A stretch of 36,319 nt of DNA from Comamonadaceae bacterium. GTDB taxonomy: Bacteria; Pseudomonadota; Gammaproteobacteria; Burkholderiales; Burkholderiaceae_C. Below are positions 9,303 to 17,726 of the stretch, piece after piece. Position 1 is the first letter of the stretch. The number at the start of each line of letters is the position of its first letter. Under the pieces are notes generated by a model, which was not told the DNA's origin, ran no database searches, and saw nothing but the letters and a program-made list of their open reading frames with translations. Location: contig CANFWT010000023.1 in NCBI GenBank assembly GCA_947450895.1, forward strand, positions 1-36,319. Reading direction: 5' to 3'. The translations under genes were made by a program, and so were the position numbers.

Positions 9303-9587
9303 TCAAGGTGTTTCAGTGATCCGGGACAGGTAGTTGCCCCAGATGTCGCGCGCGGTTTGCAGCGGGTCGTCGAGCAGGTTGCGTCGGCGGTTGTCGTCAT
9401 AGGCCTGGCGCTTGTCGTCATCGGACAGCACTTCGTAGGCCTCTTGCACCGCCCGAAAGCGCGCCGGTGCGTCGGGGCTGGCGTTGCGGTCGGGGTGGTA
9501 GTGGGCAGCCAGCCGCCGAAACGCGGTTTTGATGTCGGCGGTGCTGGCGCTGCTGGGCACGCCAAGGGCGCTGTAGAAGTCCGTCAT
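9303..9587 (-). CDS. Minimal J-domain protein (DnaJ-like co-chaperone)
   Basis: This 94-residue protein is little more than a J domain: [20 protein letters not shown], then [14 protein letters not shown] with the HPD loop that stimulates Hsp70 ATPase, then [20 protein letters not shown]. It lacks the Gly/Phe, zinc-finger and C-terminal substrate-binding regions of DnaJ, so it probably brings Hsp70 to a specific target. AGGCGG lies a few bases upstream of the ATG. It heads a four-gene minus-strand operon; the partner proteins may be its clients or adaptors (inference). Confidence 0.9.
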   Translation of the reverse strand: MTDFYSALGVPSSASTADIKTAFRRLAAHYHPDRNASPDAPARFRAVQEAYEVLSDDDKRQAYDDNRRRNLLDDPLQTARDIWGNYLSRITETP

Positions 9588-9707
9588 AACCGCCTATTGT
9601 CGCCGCCTTTACCCTGGCGCGCCATGGTTGCGCCGGCTTGCACCCCCCCATGGGGCGCGACTGATTACACTCACGCACCAGCACACGCTTACCAAGGGGA
9701 AACAGCG

Positions 9708-9920
9708 ATGGGTATTTCTGCAGTTCGAAGCGCGCCTTACACCCCGGTCCAAGCCCCTAAAACGCAGCGCATGGACACCCAGCACGCACTGGAGTCGCGC
9801 CAGGCCAGGCAGGTGAGCCAGCCCACGCGCATGGCCAGCAGCCAGGTGTCCGCCGTGTCGCCCCGGCACGATGCTTCCCCCCCCAGAGACAAGGGCAGCC
9901 GCGTCGACGTTCGTGTCTGA
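9708..9920 (+). CDS. Small orphan protein, 70 residues
   Basis: The ATG at 9708 is preceded by AAGGGGA (9694-9700), a good Shine-Dalgarno sequence at normal spacing. The product begins MGISAVRSAPYTPVQAPKTQ and is rich in Ser, Gln, Arg and Pro. It has no hydrophobic core and is probably disordered. It is divergent from the J-domain operon. No family is recognised. The ribosome binding site is the main support; codon usage alone would not be convincing. Confidence 0.5.
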   Translation: MGISAVRSAPYTPVQAPKTQRMDTQHALESRQARQVSQPTRMASSQVSAVSPRHDASPPRDKGSRVDVRV

Positions 9921-10223
9921 GCAAGCGGCGCTTGCGGCCGAAGTGGCCACACCCAAACCCAGGTTTTAGGGCGCCATCACCGTGCGAAGATGGGCAAGCC
10001 AGGTCAGCCGCAGATGCACAAATGGCTGGCCCGCCCATAGCTTTCCAAGCGCACCTGCCCGCGCTGGCGGTCCTCCTTGCGCTTATCAGCCAGTCGGTGA
10101 AGCCCACGCCGGTGCACGGCTTGGCGGCGGCTTTGGTCTGCTGGGGCAGCGGCAAGGAGGCCAAGTCCCGCACAGGGTCCTGGGCGCGTACTTGCAGTGC
10201 CACGGCGTGCGCAAAGCAGTTGA
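9921..10223. other. Gap with no confident gene
   Basis: About 300 bases between the small orphan gene and the ribonucleotide-reductase-like remnant. Open frames exist on both strands because of the high GC content. On the minus strand, right after the remnant's stop, the words LVNCFAHAV and CTGVGF recall the NCF and GGVG motifs of ribonucleotide reductase in a shifted frame. This stretch may therefore be more of the same decayed gene. I see no promoter, repeat or RNA gene. Confidence 0.4.
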
Positions 10224-10496
10224 CTAGCCCGGCGCGCCGATAGCGGGGCATGCCGCGCTCATGATGCGCGCGGCGCCAATGGCACCCTCGCGCACGTTGC
10301 GCAAAAACATAGCCCCGAATTGGGCCTGGTTTTGAGGTGGATCTGCCTGGGCCGGCGCTTTGGCCACGCGCTGTAACACATCGCCAGCACCGGTTTCGCC
10401 GTCCTTGGGGTATGTTCCTCGGATAGGGTCCTCGATGGTCTCTTGCACGGCAAGCGGGTCCCGGCTCTGGCGGGCCGTGTGCTTTATAGGGTCCAT
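10224..10496 (-). pseudogene. Remnant of adenosylcobalamin-dependent ribonucleotide reductase N-terminus
   Basis: The 90-codon frame starts MDPIKHTARQSRDPLAVQET and contains DPIRGTYPKDGETGAGDVLQ, then MFLRNVREGAIGAARIMSAA. The spacing and the pattern E-KY-x-GE..-D...RVA.AL......FL...R.GAI.AGRIMSAAGT match the N-terminal region of the B12-dependent class II reductase (NrdJ type). A stop follows directly where the family continues with TLINCF; LVNCF is seen in another frame just beyond. The other roughly 700 or more expected residues are absent. The ATG overlaps the stop of the nitronate-monooxygenase-like gene by 13 nt, with AGGA in front, so a short peptide could still be made by translational coupling. 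The assignment is by eye. Confidence 0.5.
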
Positions 10497-11722
10497 TCCT
10501 GCAGCGGCGTTGGAGGGATTGCACCCAGCATCCATTGCAAGAGCTCGTGCACGCTGCGAATCTGGTCGCCAAAGGGCAGGGCGCCCGCGCCCCGAAAGAA
10601 CAGGCCTTTGTGCACATTGCCCTCCACAGCGTGGCCGAGTTGCTGGTCGATGCAAAACTGGCCAATACTGGCGTCCCCATCGCGCAGGCCGCAGTGGGCC
10701 AGGCAGTCAAAAGACATATTGCATTTTTTCTTCAGGTGTGCGGCGGCTTTGAGCTGGGGCTCAATGCGCAGGTATTTGTTCAGCCACGGCGTGCGCACCG
10801 CGCGTGCAGGCAAGCCCGAGACGCTGACAAACTCCACCATGTCCTGCGGCTTGGCGTCAGCCAGCACGCGCTTGAATGCGAGTGCTGCATCGCATTCCTG
10901 GGTGACGGCAAAGGCGCTACCGAGTTGAACCGCTGATGCGCCCAGGCTTTGCAAGCGAGCAATGTCCGCCTGGCACGAAATGCCACCGGCAACAATCAGC
11001 GGAATACGGCCTTCCAGCCCTGCGGTTTTGAAAAACGCCAGCACCTGGGGCACCACCACCTCAAAATCAAAGCGCGTATCCGCCAGGTCGGCCACGCTGG
11101 TAGCGCCAAGATGCCCCCCGGCCAGGCGCGGGTGCTCGATCACCACTGCATCGGGCAGGCGACCGCGCTTTTCCCACTTGCGCACCACCAGCTGCACGCC
11201 CCGGGCGTCGGACAGAATGGGGATCAGTGCCGTGTCCGGAAAGTCGCGCGCAAGTTCGGGCAAATCCAGCGGCAAACCGGCACCCACCACCAATGCGTCG
11301 GCGCCGCTCTCCAAGGACTGGCGCACATAAGCTGCGTATTGGCTCAGCGCCTTCATGACGTTGACCGCCACCACGCCGTGGCCTTGTGAGAGCTTTTTGG
11401 CGCGCTGAATTTCGCGGTCCAAGGCGACCAAGTTGGCCGCATCAATGGTCTGGGCTGCGTCGGGCTCTTTGTCCAAGTGGCCGGTGCGCTCCATCAGGTC
11501 GGGATGCAGACGGCGCAAGTCCACCGAAGAAATGGTGCCAAAACCGCCCTCGCGCGCCACGCTGCCCGCCAGTCCACCGGCAGAAACGCCCACGCCCATG
11601 CCGCCTTGCACCACGGGTATCAGCGTACGACCCCGCAAGGGCCAGGTTTTCAGTCCTGATTGGGCACAAAGCGCCAGCAAACCGGCAACGACGCTACGCC
11701 CATCCTGTGCAAAATATTCCAT
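10484..11722 (-). CDS. Nitronate monooxygenase / FabK-like flavoprotein
   Basis: The 412-residue TIM-barrel flavoprotein belongs to the 2-nitropropane dioxygenase family. Visible features are the N-terminal VVQGGMGVGVSAGGLAGSVA, the ADALVVGAGLPLDLPELA strand, EHPRLAGGHLG, and the phosphate-binding IPLIVAGGISCQADIARLQS followed by GASAVQLGSAFAVTQEC. The family oxidises alkyl nitronates or reduces enoyl thioesters with FMN; the substrate is not evident here. A C-terminal extension beyond about residue 310 carries four cysteines (C-x5-C-x3-C then a fourth about 15 residues on) after KKK, which could bind a metal or Fe-S cluster. It is transcribed divergently from mltG. Confidence 0.85.
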   Translation of the reverse strand: MEYFAQDGRSVVAGLLALCAQSGLKTWPLRGRTLIPVVQGGMGVGVSAGGLAGSVAREGGFGTISSVDLRRLHPDLMERTGHLDKEPDAAQTIDAANLVALDREIQRAKKLSQGHGVVAVNVMKALSQYAAYVRQSLESGADALVVGAGLPLDLPELARDFPDTALIPILSDARGVQLVVRKWEKRGRLPDAVVIEHPRLAGGHLGATSVADLADTRFDFEVVVPQVLAFFKTAGLEGRIPLIVAGGISCQADIARLQSLGASAVQLGSAFAVTQECDAALAFKRVLADAKPQDMVEFVSVSGLPARAVRTPWLNKYLRIEPQLKAAAHLKKKCNMSFDCLAHCGLRDGDASIGQFCIDQQLGHAVEGNVHKGLFFRGAGALPFGDQIRSVHELLQWMLGAIPPTPLQEWTL

Positions 11723-11986
11723 GCGTACCCGCGTTTTAAAGGCACGTTGGCCCGATAAGGCAAAAGCTTAGGGTAGGGAGGCCGCCATGGATGCGACTGG
11801 TTCGCATTAGATCGACCGAAATCACGGGTGTTTGATCACCGTCAAGTGAGGGGAACATTTGCCGACACGGCCCATGGGCCTGTGGTGCGCAGGCGCTCGA
11901 CCCGGGAACGCGCGGGCAGTAGCGGGCCAGCACGGGACGCAGCGCTCTATCATGGGAGCTTTACTGAGCTGGGGAGCATCCAAACC
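11723..11986. other. Divergent intergenic region between the flavoprotein gene and mltG
   Basis: 264 bases that must hold the promoters of both divergent genes. Frames are open through part of it, so the automatic mltG start at 11828 is possible, but the protein pattern there is not family-like. I see no clear -35/-10 pair or palindrome. Confidence 0.4.
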
Positions 11987-12994
11987 GTGCGATTGAACTG
12001 GAGCCGTGTGCTGCGCACGCTGCTATTGCTGCTGGTGGGCCTTTGCGGGGTGGGCACAGCGCTGTGCTACTGGTGGGTCAACCAGCCCTTGCGCTTGGCT
12101 GCGCCTTTGGTAGACCTGTGGGTAGAGCCGGGTGCGAGTCCGAGGGAGGTGGCGGTGTTGGTGGCGAAAGCCGGAATTCAGGTGCAGCCGCCCCTGCTGT
12201 ACGGGTGGTTTCGGCTCTCGGGCCAGGCGCGTCAAATTCGGGCGGGGAGTTATGAGTTTGAGGGCGTGGTCACCCCGCGCAGCCTGCTGCAAAAGCTGGT
12301 GCAAGGCGATGAAGCCTCGCGCAGCGTGACGCTGGTAGAGGGCTGGACCTTCCGGCAGGTGCGCCAGGCGCTGCTGAAGGCGGAGAATCTGCGGCCGGAA
12401 GCGGCGGCGCTGAGCGACGCGCAGCTGATGGAACTGCTCGGTCGCGCCACGTTGGCGCCCGAAGGGCGGTTTTTTCCGGACACTTACACCTATTCCAAAG
12501 GGTCGTCCGACATTGCGGTGCTCAAGCGTGCCCTGCGTGCCATGGACCAGCGCTTGGGCGCTGTGTGGGCCCAGCGCAATCCCAAATTACCACTGCAGTC
12601 GCCCGACGAGGCACTTGTCTTGGCCAGCATCATCGAAAAAGAGACCGGCCGAACCAGTGACCAGGCCCAAATTTCTGCCGTGTTCAACAACCGGCTAAGC
12701 ATTGGCATGCGCTTGCAGACCGATCCGAGCGTTATTTACGGCCTGGGCGCCCGGTTCGACGGTAATTTGCGCAAGGTGGATTTGCTGACCGACACGCCCT
12801 TCAACACGTACACCCGTGCGGGGCTGCCACCCACGCCGATCGCAATGCCTGGACGCCTGGCCTTGGGTGCTGCAGTGCATCCGGCGGCCTCTAAAGCGCT
12901 GTATTTTGTGGCCCGCGGCGACGGCAGCAGTGTGTTTAGCGAAACGCTGGAGGCCCACAATCGTGCAGTCAACCAGTACCAGCGCGGAAAATAG
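11987..12994 (+). CDS. mltG: Endolytic peptidoglycan transglycosylase MltG
   Basis: MltG (YceG-like) is an inner-membrane lytic transglycosylase that cleaves nascent glycan strands. I choose the GTG at 11987 ([17 protein letters not shown]): GGGGAG precedes it by about 10 nt, and it places the single membrane helix (residues 8-28) at the N-terminus as in the family. The protein is then 335 residues, of normal length. A LysM-like region is followed by the YceG domain with [10 protein letters not shown], the catalytic Glu at about residue 217 in LASIIEKET, and [19 protein letters not shown]. It starts a five- to six-gene operon; tmk begins 5 nt after its stop. Confidence 0.93.
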   Translation: MRLNWSRVLRTLLLLLVGLCGVGTALCYWWVNQPLRLAAPLVDLWVEPGASPREVAVLVAKAGIQVQPPLLYGWFRLSGQARQIRAGSYEFEGVVTPRSLLQKLVQGDEASRSVTLVEGWTFRQVRQALLKAENLRPEAAALSDAQLMELLGRATLAPEGRFFPDTYTYSKGSSDIAVLKRALRAMDQRLGAVWAQRNPKLPLQSPDEALVLASIIEKETGRTSDQAQISAVFNNRLSIGMRLQTDPSVIYGLGARFDGNLRKVDLLTDTPFNTYTRAGLPPTPIAMPGRLALGAAVHPAASKALYFVARGDGSSVFSETLEAHNRAVNQYQRGK

Positions 12995-12999
12995 CCCCC

Positions 13000-13650
13000 A
13001 TGAACGGTTTATTCATTAGTTTTGAAGGCATCGACGGTGCCGGCAAGTCCACCCACATTGCGGCTTTGGCGCAGGCTTTCGAGGCGCAGGGCAGGGCGGT
13101 CACCCTCACCCGAGAGCCCGGCGGCACGCCCCTGGCCGAAACGCTGCGCAATTTGGTGCTCCATGAGCCGATGGACGCTTTGACCGAGTCGCTCCTGGTA
13201 TTTGCGGCGCGGCGTGACCACATCCAGCGTGTGATTGCTCCCGCTTTGGCCCAAGGCCGCGTCGTCGTGTGTGACCGGTTTACGGACGCCACCTTCGCCT
13301 ACCAGGGCGGTGGGCGTGATTTTGACTGGGAGGTGCTGCGCATGCTGGAGCGTTGGGTGCAAGCGCGCCAAGAGCCTCAAAGCCCCGGCCTTCCCGAACT
13401 GCTGCAACCCGATTTAACCCTGTGGTTTGACTTGCCTGCCGCGGTCGCAGCGCAGCGACTGGTAGGTGCCCGCGTGCCCGACAAGTTTGAATCCCAGCCC
13501 GGTGCATTTTTTGAGAAGGTGTCCGCCGCTTATGGCCTCCGCTGCGCGCAAAGCCCCGCGCGATTTGCGCGTATTGATGCCCAAAGCAGCCCGCAAACGG
13601 TATGGCGCGACGTACTGGCTGCGGTGCGCTCCAAGGGCTTGCTCGCATGA
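13000..13650 (+). CDS. tmk: Thymidylate kinase
   Basis: The 216-residue enzyme phosphorylates dTMP to dTDP with ATP. The P-loop is [11 protein letters not shown] (residues 8-18), followed by the dTMP-contacting [12 protein letters not shown], the [18 protein letters not shown] motif (DR-F/Y with the substrate pocket) and [13 protein letters not shown]. Its length is normal. It sits between mltG and holB, the standard order in betaproteobacteria and pseudomonads, and its TGA overlaps the holB ATG. Confidence 0.97.
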   Translation: MNGLFISFEGIDGAGKSTHIAALAQAFEAQGRAVTLTREPGGTPLAETLRNLVLHEPMDALTESLLVFAARRDHIQRVIAPALAQGRVVVCDRFTDATFAYQGGGRDFDWEVLRMLERWVQARQEPQSPGLPELLQPDLTLWFDLPAAVAAQRLVGARVPDKFESQPGAFFEKVSAAYGLRCAQSPARFARIDAQSSPQTVWRDVLAAVRSKGLLA

Positions 13651-14672
13651 CGGCGCCCATGCCTGAGGGCGACAGCGCGCGGCGCCCGCCTTGGATTGCC
13701 GCGCAAACGGCCGACTTATTGGGCCAAAAAGGCCACGCTTGGTTGCTGTTCGGACCTTCTGGATTGGGCCAATATGCGTTGGCGCTGGAGCTGGTGCGCG
13801 CCTGGCTGTGTGAACGCCTCAGCCCTCAGGGCGCCTGTGGCCAGTGCAGTAGCTGCCACGCCATTGAGGTGCGCACGCACGCGGACTTGTGCGTACTCAT
13901 GCCAGAGACCTCGATGCTGGCACTGGGCTGGCCGCTGAGTGAAAAAGCCCAGGGCGAAATTGACGACAAAAAGCGCAAACCGAGCAAAGAGATTCGGGTA
14001 GACGCCATGCGCGATGCGGTGGAGTTCAGCCAGCGCACCAGCGCACGCGGGCGGGGCAAAGCGGTGCTGGTTTTTCCCGCCGAGGCGATGAACACGGTAA
14101 CCGCCAACGCCTTGCTCAAAACCTTGGAAGAACCCCCGGGTGATGTGAAGTTTGTACTGGCCACCGAGTCAGCCCACCACCTGTTGCCCACCATACGCAG
14201 CCGCTGCATGGGCCACAGCATGCGCTGGCCCGACGCGGTCGCGAGCCAGCAATGGCTGCAGGCGCAGGGGCTCACCACGGCCGCGGCCCAGCAGGCGCTT
14301 CGGGCCAGCGGGGGACGGCCCGAGGATGCTTTGGACCATGTGCGGTCCGGGCGCGACCCTGGCGCGTGGTCGGCATTTCCAAAAGCGATGGCCCGTGGTG
14401 ACTTGGGTTTTGTGCGCGACTGGGGGCCTGCAGAGTTGCTCCAAACTCTGCACAAGCTGTGCCACGACCTACTGGCGGTGGCGGTGGGCGCCGCTCCGCG
14501 TTTTTTCGCTGTGGAGGATTTGGCAAAAGGCCCGTCGGTCGAAGTGCTGTCGCAGTGGAGCCAATGGCTGCAAAGCCAGCAACGCACCATTGACCACCCA
14601 TTCAACCCCGGCCTGCTGCTTGAAACCATGGTGATGCGGGCGCAGCAAGTGCTGGCTGCCCCGGTGCGTTAG
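13647..14672 (+). CDS. holB: DNA polymerase III delta' subunit
   Basis: This is the delta' clamp-loader subunit, which with tau/gamma and delta loads the beta clamp. The ATG at 13647 overlaps the tmk stop (ATGA), a better start than the upstream in-frame codon at 13602, and gives 341 residues. It has the zinc-binding CGQCSSC-H cluster near residue 70, the sensor region [20 protein letters not shown] and [10 protein letters not shown]. The Walker A position reads [11 protein letters not shown], without the Lys needed for ATP binding. That fits delta' as a non-catalytic arm of the clamp loader. Confidence 0.95.
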   Translation: MTAPMPEGDSARRPPWIAAQTADLLGQKGHAWLLFGPSGLGQYALALELVRAWLCERLSPQGACGQCSSCHAIEVRTHADLCVLMPETSMLALGWPLSEKAQGEIDDKKRKPSKEIRVDAMRDAVEFSQRTSARGRGKAVLVFPAEAMNTVTANALLKTLEEPPGDVKFVLATESAHHLLPTIRSRCMGHSMRWPDAVASQQWLQAQGLTTAAAQQALRASGGRPEDALDHVRSGRDPGAWSAFPKAMARGDLGFVRDWGPAELLQTLHKLCHDLLAVAVGAAPRFFAVEDLAKGPSVEVLSQWSQWLQSQQRTIDHPFNPGLLLETMVMRAQQVLAAPVR

Positions 14673-14697
14673 TATTTGCGCTGTTCCGAACTAGCAC

Positions 14698-15111
14698 ATG
14701 AGCACCTCACCCAGTTTTTCGCCCTCTGGCAGCCCACCTGTCTGGTCTGATTCCGTTTTGGCGTCTGCGGCTTCGCGCCCCAGCGTTGTGCAGCTGACGA
14801 TCAAGGACAAGTCGTCCTTGTTTTCCGCCTACATGCCGCTGCTCAAAGACGGTGGCATTTTTATACAAACCTCCCGTGACTACGCCTTGGGAGACGAGTT
14901 GTACCTGCTGCTGACGCTGCCAGAAGACCCTCAGCGCTACGCCGTAGCTGGATTGGTCGCTTGGGTGACGCCTGCCAACACCCTGACCGGACGCACACAG
15001 GGCGTGGGGATTCGCTTCCCCAGTGATGCCCGGGGTGCTGCGGTCAAGCGCAAGATAGAGGACAGTTTGGGCGCATTGCTGCTGTCGGACCGCCTTAATT
15101 TGACGGTGTGA
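14698..15111 (+). CDS. pilZ: Type IV pilus assembly protein PilZ
   Basis: The 137-residue single PilZ domain is of the pilus-specific type: QLTIKDKSSLFSAYMPLLKD, GGIFIQTSRDYALGDE, LYLLLTLPED, GLVAWVTP, GVGIRFPSD. The RxxxR and D/NxSxxG residues that bind cyclic-di-GMP in other PilZ proteins are missing, as is typical of true PilZ, which works through PilB and FimX-like partners. The holB-pilZ-tatD order is conserved. Its TGA overlaps the GTG at 15108 in the tatD frame. Confidence 0.93.
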   Translation: MSTSPSFSPSGSPPVWSDSVLASAASRPSVVQLTIKDKSSLFSAYMPLLKDGGIFIQTSRDYALGDELYLLLTLPEDPQRYAVAGLVAWVTPANTLTGRTQGVGIRFPSDARGAAVKRKIEDSLGALLLSDRLNLTV

Positions 15112-15122
15112 CGGTCTCACGC

Positions 15123-15917
15123 ATGTTTACTGACTCCCATTGCCATCTGAATTTTCCCGAACTCAGCTCTGACTTAAGCCGGATCCGGGACGCCATGGCC
15201 CAGGCCCAAGTCAGCCGCGCCTTGTGTATTTGCACCACGCTGGAAGAGTTTTCCGACGTCCACCGCCTGGCCCTGGACTATGACAATTTTTGGGCCACCG
15301 TGGGCGTTCACCCTGACAACGAGGGTGTCACCGAGCCCAGTTTGGATGACCTTTTGCAGCGCGGCAATTTGCCCCGTGTGGTAGCGGTCGGTGAGACCGG
15401 ACTGGACTACTACCGGCTAAACGGACGCAGCGCGGCTGATATGCACTGGCAGCGCGAGCGTTTCCGCACCCATATCCGTGCGGCGCAGGCCTTGCATAAA
15501 CCCTTGGTCATACATACCCGCAGCGCTTCGGATGACACCCTGGCCATTCTTCGGGAAGAGGGGGAAGACGGGCGCGCTGGAGCTGCGGGCGGCGTATTTC
15601 ACTGCTTCACGGAAACAGCCGCAGTGGCCGAAGCAGCGCTTGCCTTGGGTTTTTACATTTCTTTTTCGGGCATCCTGACTTTCAAAACGGCCCAGGAGCT
15701 GCGGGACGTGGCGGCATGGGTCCCGATGGACCGCATGCTGATTGAAACAGACAGCCCCTATCTGGCGCCTGTGCCCTTTCGCGGCAAGACCAATAACCCT
15801 TCGTACGTGCCCCACGTGGCGCACCAAATTGCGGCGCTGCGTGGTTGCAGCGTGGAGACGGTGGCGGCGGCTACCAGTGCCAATTTCACCCGGCTTTTTA
15901 GCGGCGTGGCGCTATAA
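15123..15917 (+). CDS. tatD: TatD family metal-dependent deoxyribonuclease
   Basis: The amidohydrolase-superfamily nuclease has the metal ligands in order: DSHCHLNF at the N-terminus, AVGETGLDYYR (Glu), VIHTRSA (His), FHCFTE (His) and IETDSPYLAPVPFRGKTNNP (Asp). The enzyme is a 3'-5' DNase linked to repair and quality control. I take ATG 15123 (MFTDSHCHLNF) as the family-typical start. A GTG at 15108, overlapping the pilZ stop, would add five residues and is equally possible by coupling. Length is about 264 residues, normal. Confidence 0.95.
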   Translation: MFTDSHCHLNFPELSSDLSRIRDAMAQAQVSRALCICTTLEEFSDVHRLALDYDNFWATVGVHPDNEGVTEPSLDDLLQRGNLPRVVAVGETGLDYYRLNGRSAADMHWQRERFRTHIRAAQALHKPLVIHTRSASDDTLAILREEGEDGRAGAAGGVFHCFTETAAVAEAALALGFYISFSGILTFKTAQELRDVAAWVPMDRMLIETDSPYLAPVPFRGKTNNPSYVPHVAHQIAALRGCSVETVAAATSANFTRLFSGVAL

Positions 15918-15923
15918 AGTCTC

Positions 15924-16571
15924 ATGCAAAACTTGAGGTTTCTGCTATACGCCATTGTTTTAATTGGTTTTTCTTTGGCGGGCGCTGGTTCTTACGAGGA
16001 TTTTTTCACCGCCATCACCCAAGACGATGAGAGCAAGCTGCGGCAGTTGGTGGTGCGTGGGTTTGACGTCAATACCATCGGTCCCAGCAGATTGCACGGC
16101 CTGTTGATGGCCATCCGTCAGCCGTCTCCCAAGGCGGTTGCGGTGCTGCTGAGGTCGCCAGGCATTCAGGCGGAGGTTCGCAACGCCAACGATGAAAGCG
16201 CTTTGATGCTGGCCGCGCTTGCCGGTATGCGCGAAGCTTGTGAGCAGCTGATTGCGCTGGACGCGGATGTCAACAAGACCGGCTGGACGCCTTTGCACTA
16301 TGCGGCTACTGGTGGGCACGATTCCATCGTGCGCTTGCTTCTCACGCATTTTGCGTACATCGACGCCGAGTCACCCAACGGAACGACGCCGCTGATGATG
16401 GCTGCGCGCTACGGCAATGCGACGACGGTCGCGTTGCTGATGGATGCCGGCGCTGATTTGCAGCTGCGCAATGCAGCGGGGCTCAATGCTTTGGATTTCG
16501 CGCGGATCGGCGAACGTGAGGCGGCGTACAAGCTATTGTTCGCGCGAATGGGTGTGGCCGCCACGCCTTGA
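15924..16571 (+). CDS. Exported ankyrin-repeat protein
   Basis: The 215-residue protein has an N-terminal signal sequence (MQNLRFLLYAIVLIGFSLAG, likely cleaved after AGAG or nearby), then about five ankyrin repeats: FDVNTIGPSRLHGLLMAIRQ, NDESALMLAALAGM, KTGWTPLHYAATGGHDSIVR, NGTTPLMMAARYGNATTVAL and NAAGLNALDFARIGE. It is presumably a periplasmic protein-binding scaffold. It lies 6 nt after tatD, and an ankyrin gene at this place is common in Burkholderiales. The partner is unknown. Confidence 0.88.
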   Translation: MQNLRFLLYAIVLIGFSLAGAGSYEDFFTAITQDDESKLRQLVVRGFDVNTIGPSRLHGLLMAIRQPSPKAVAVLLRSPGIQAEVRNANDESALMLAALAGMREACEQLIALDADVNKTGWTPLHYAATGGHDSIVRLLLTHFAYIDAESPNGTTPLMMAARYGNATTVALLMDAGADLQLRNAAGLNALDFARIGEREAAYKLLFARMGVAATP

Positions 16572-16659
16572 GCCGTATTATCTCACCACAAGCCTTACTG
16601 CATACGATGTATATTATGTTAATAAAACATCAGCAGTTTGGCACGCAGTGGCGCAAATT

Positions 16660-16676
16660 CTGGCACTTATATTGCT
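16660..16676 (+). promoter_or_regulatory. Sigma-54 promoter of guanidine operon unit 1
   Basis: C-TGGCAC-N5-TTGCT matches the -24/-12 consensus, with GG and GC separated by exactly 10 nt. Transcription would start near 16687, about 50 nt ahead of the guanidine-I riboswitch. This implies nitrogen control through NtrC or another enhancer-binding protein. I found no convincing NtrC site. A GATGT...ACATC inverted repeat spans 16606-16631 upstream. Confidence 0.8.
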
Positions 16677-16736
16677 AGATAAAAACTGAGAGGTAAACGT
16701 CACAAAGTTAATCACACGCCACCAGTCATACAAGAC

Positions 16737-16834
16737 AGCTAGGGTTCCGGAGCCGCGGATGCGGTTTGACTGGTCCGAGAGCGGTCGGCTGCACTTGTAG
16801 TGCGGCTCCACGGAGGGACAAAAGCCCGGGAGAT
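16737..16834 (+). promoter_or_regulatory. Guanidine-I (ykkC) riboswitch 1
   Basis: The conserved ykkC blocks occur in order: AGCTAGGGTTCCGG at the 5' side, GACTGGTCCGAGAGC in the middle, and CACGGAGGGACAAAAGCC plus CGGGAGA at the 3' side. The class binds free guanidinium and turns on guanidine-handling genes. It sits between the sigma-54 promoter and the ABC permease gene. The downstream genes (carboxylase, deiminase, allophanate hydrolase) are the classic regulon of this riboswitch. Confidence 0.93.
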
Positions 16835-16869
16835 CACGGTTAACGCCGACGGATATCTCGCGTATTTTT
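16829..16869 (+). terminator. Possible expression-platform terminator of riboswitch 1
   Basis: GAGAT at the very 3' end of the aptamer can pair with ATCTC at 16855-16859, with a small inner CGG/CCG stem, followed by a TTTTT run. Competition between this hairpin and the aptamer's closing helix would give guanidine-dependent antitermination. The stem is short, so this is tentative. Confidence 0.35.
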
Positions 16870-16888
16870 GTTACCAACGGAGCCTGAC

Positions 16889-17722
16889 TTGCCACAAACA
16901 CCATCCCCGGGGATTTCCATCCCTTTGGCGCAACCCAGCATTTGGGGCATTGCCGCCCGCATCACTCGCACGCAGTACTGGCTGTTTGCCGGTCTGGGCT
17001 TGATCTCGCCCCTGTTGGGCTGGGCCTGGCTCTCCGGCTCGGGCTTGATTGACCCCATTTTTCTTCCGGGACCGGTCCAAGTGTTCACGCGCCTGCTGGG
17101 CTGGCTGGTGGAGGATGACCTCTGGGGCGACACCTTGATTAGCATGTACCGCGTGATGGCGGGCTTTGCGCTGTCGGCGGTGATCGCCCTGCCCTTGGGC
17201 TTGTTGATTGGCGCGTTTAAGCCGGTGGAAGCGGTGCTCGAGCCGCTGACCGATTTCATACGCTACATGCCGGCCGTGGCCTTTATCCCGCTGGTGATGT
17301 TGTGGTTAGGCATTGGCGAGAGCGCCAAGATTTCCATCATCTTTATCGGCACTTTTTTCCAGATGGTGCTGATGGTGGCTGAAAACGTGCGCCTGGTGCC
17401 CAGCGCACAAATTGAGGCGGCCCAAACCATGGGAGCCACGCGCGGCGAGATCATCAAGCTGGTGCTTTTGCAGTCCGCCAAACCTGCCATTTTGGACACC
17501 TTGCGGCTGACCATGGGCTGGGCCTGGACCTACCTGGTGGTGGCCGAACTGGTGGCGGCCAATTCCGGCCTGGGTTACTCCATCTTGAAGGCGCAGCGCT
17601 TTCTCAAGACCGACACCATTTTTGGCGGAATCATCCTGATCGGGCTGATCGGCCTGCTGATGGACCAGGCCTTTCGCTGGCTGCACCGCCGCTCCTTCCC
17701 CTGGCTCCACGCGCAAGGCTGA
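16889..17722 (+). CDS. ABC transporter permease (guanidine uptake)
   Basis: A permease of the nitrate/sulfonate/taurine type (BPD_transp_1), with about six membrane helices. The EAA loop is seen at EAAQTMGATRGEIIKLVLLQ. I choose the TTG at 16889 (then PQTPSPGISIP), 6 nt after GGAG; the TTG at 16868 lies in the U-tract of the putative terminator and has no ribosome binding site. That gives 277 residues. It is first in the operon behind the guanidine-I riboswitch. It pairs with the ATPase 4 nt downstream and with the binding protein encoded separately at 25950, so guanidine import is the likely role (context inference). Confidence 0.88.
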   Translation: MPQTPSPGISIPLAQPSIWGIAARITRTQYWLFAGLGLISPLLGWAWLSGSGLIDPIFLPGPVQVFTRLLGWLVEDDLWGDTLISMYRVMAGFALSAVIALPLGLLIGAFKPVEAVLEPLTDFIRYMPAVAFIPLVMLWLGIGESAKISIIFIGTFFQMVLMVAENVRLVPSAQIEAAQTMGATRGEIIKLVLLQSAKPAILDTLRLTMGWAWTYLVVAELVAANSGLGYSILKAQRFLKTDTIFGGIILIGLIGLLMDQAFRWLHRRSFPWLHAQG

Positions 17723-17726
17723 ATCT

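Noticed and set aside
9757..10710. Long minus-strand frame (about 317 codons)
   Set aside because: It crosses the end of the flavoprotein gene in a different frame, has no ribosome binding site, and its residues are Arg/Cys/Pro-rich as in GC-rich shadow frames. Only short words in it recall ribonucleotide reductase.
13722..13770. holB read as broken because the P-loop lacks Lys
   Set aside because: The delta' subunit is a non-hydrolysing member of the clamp loader, and a degenerate Walker A is normal.
16606..16631. GATGT...ACATC inverted repeat as an NtrC site
   Set aside because: It lacks the GC-rich NtrC half-sites (TGCACY/RGTGCA) and lies closer to the promoter than usual enhancers. It may belong to another regulator or be chance in an AT-rich stretch.
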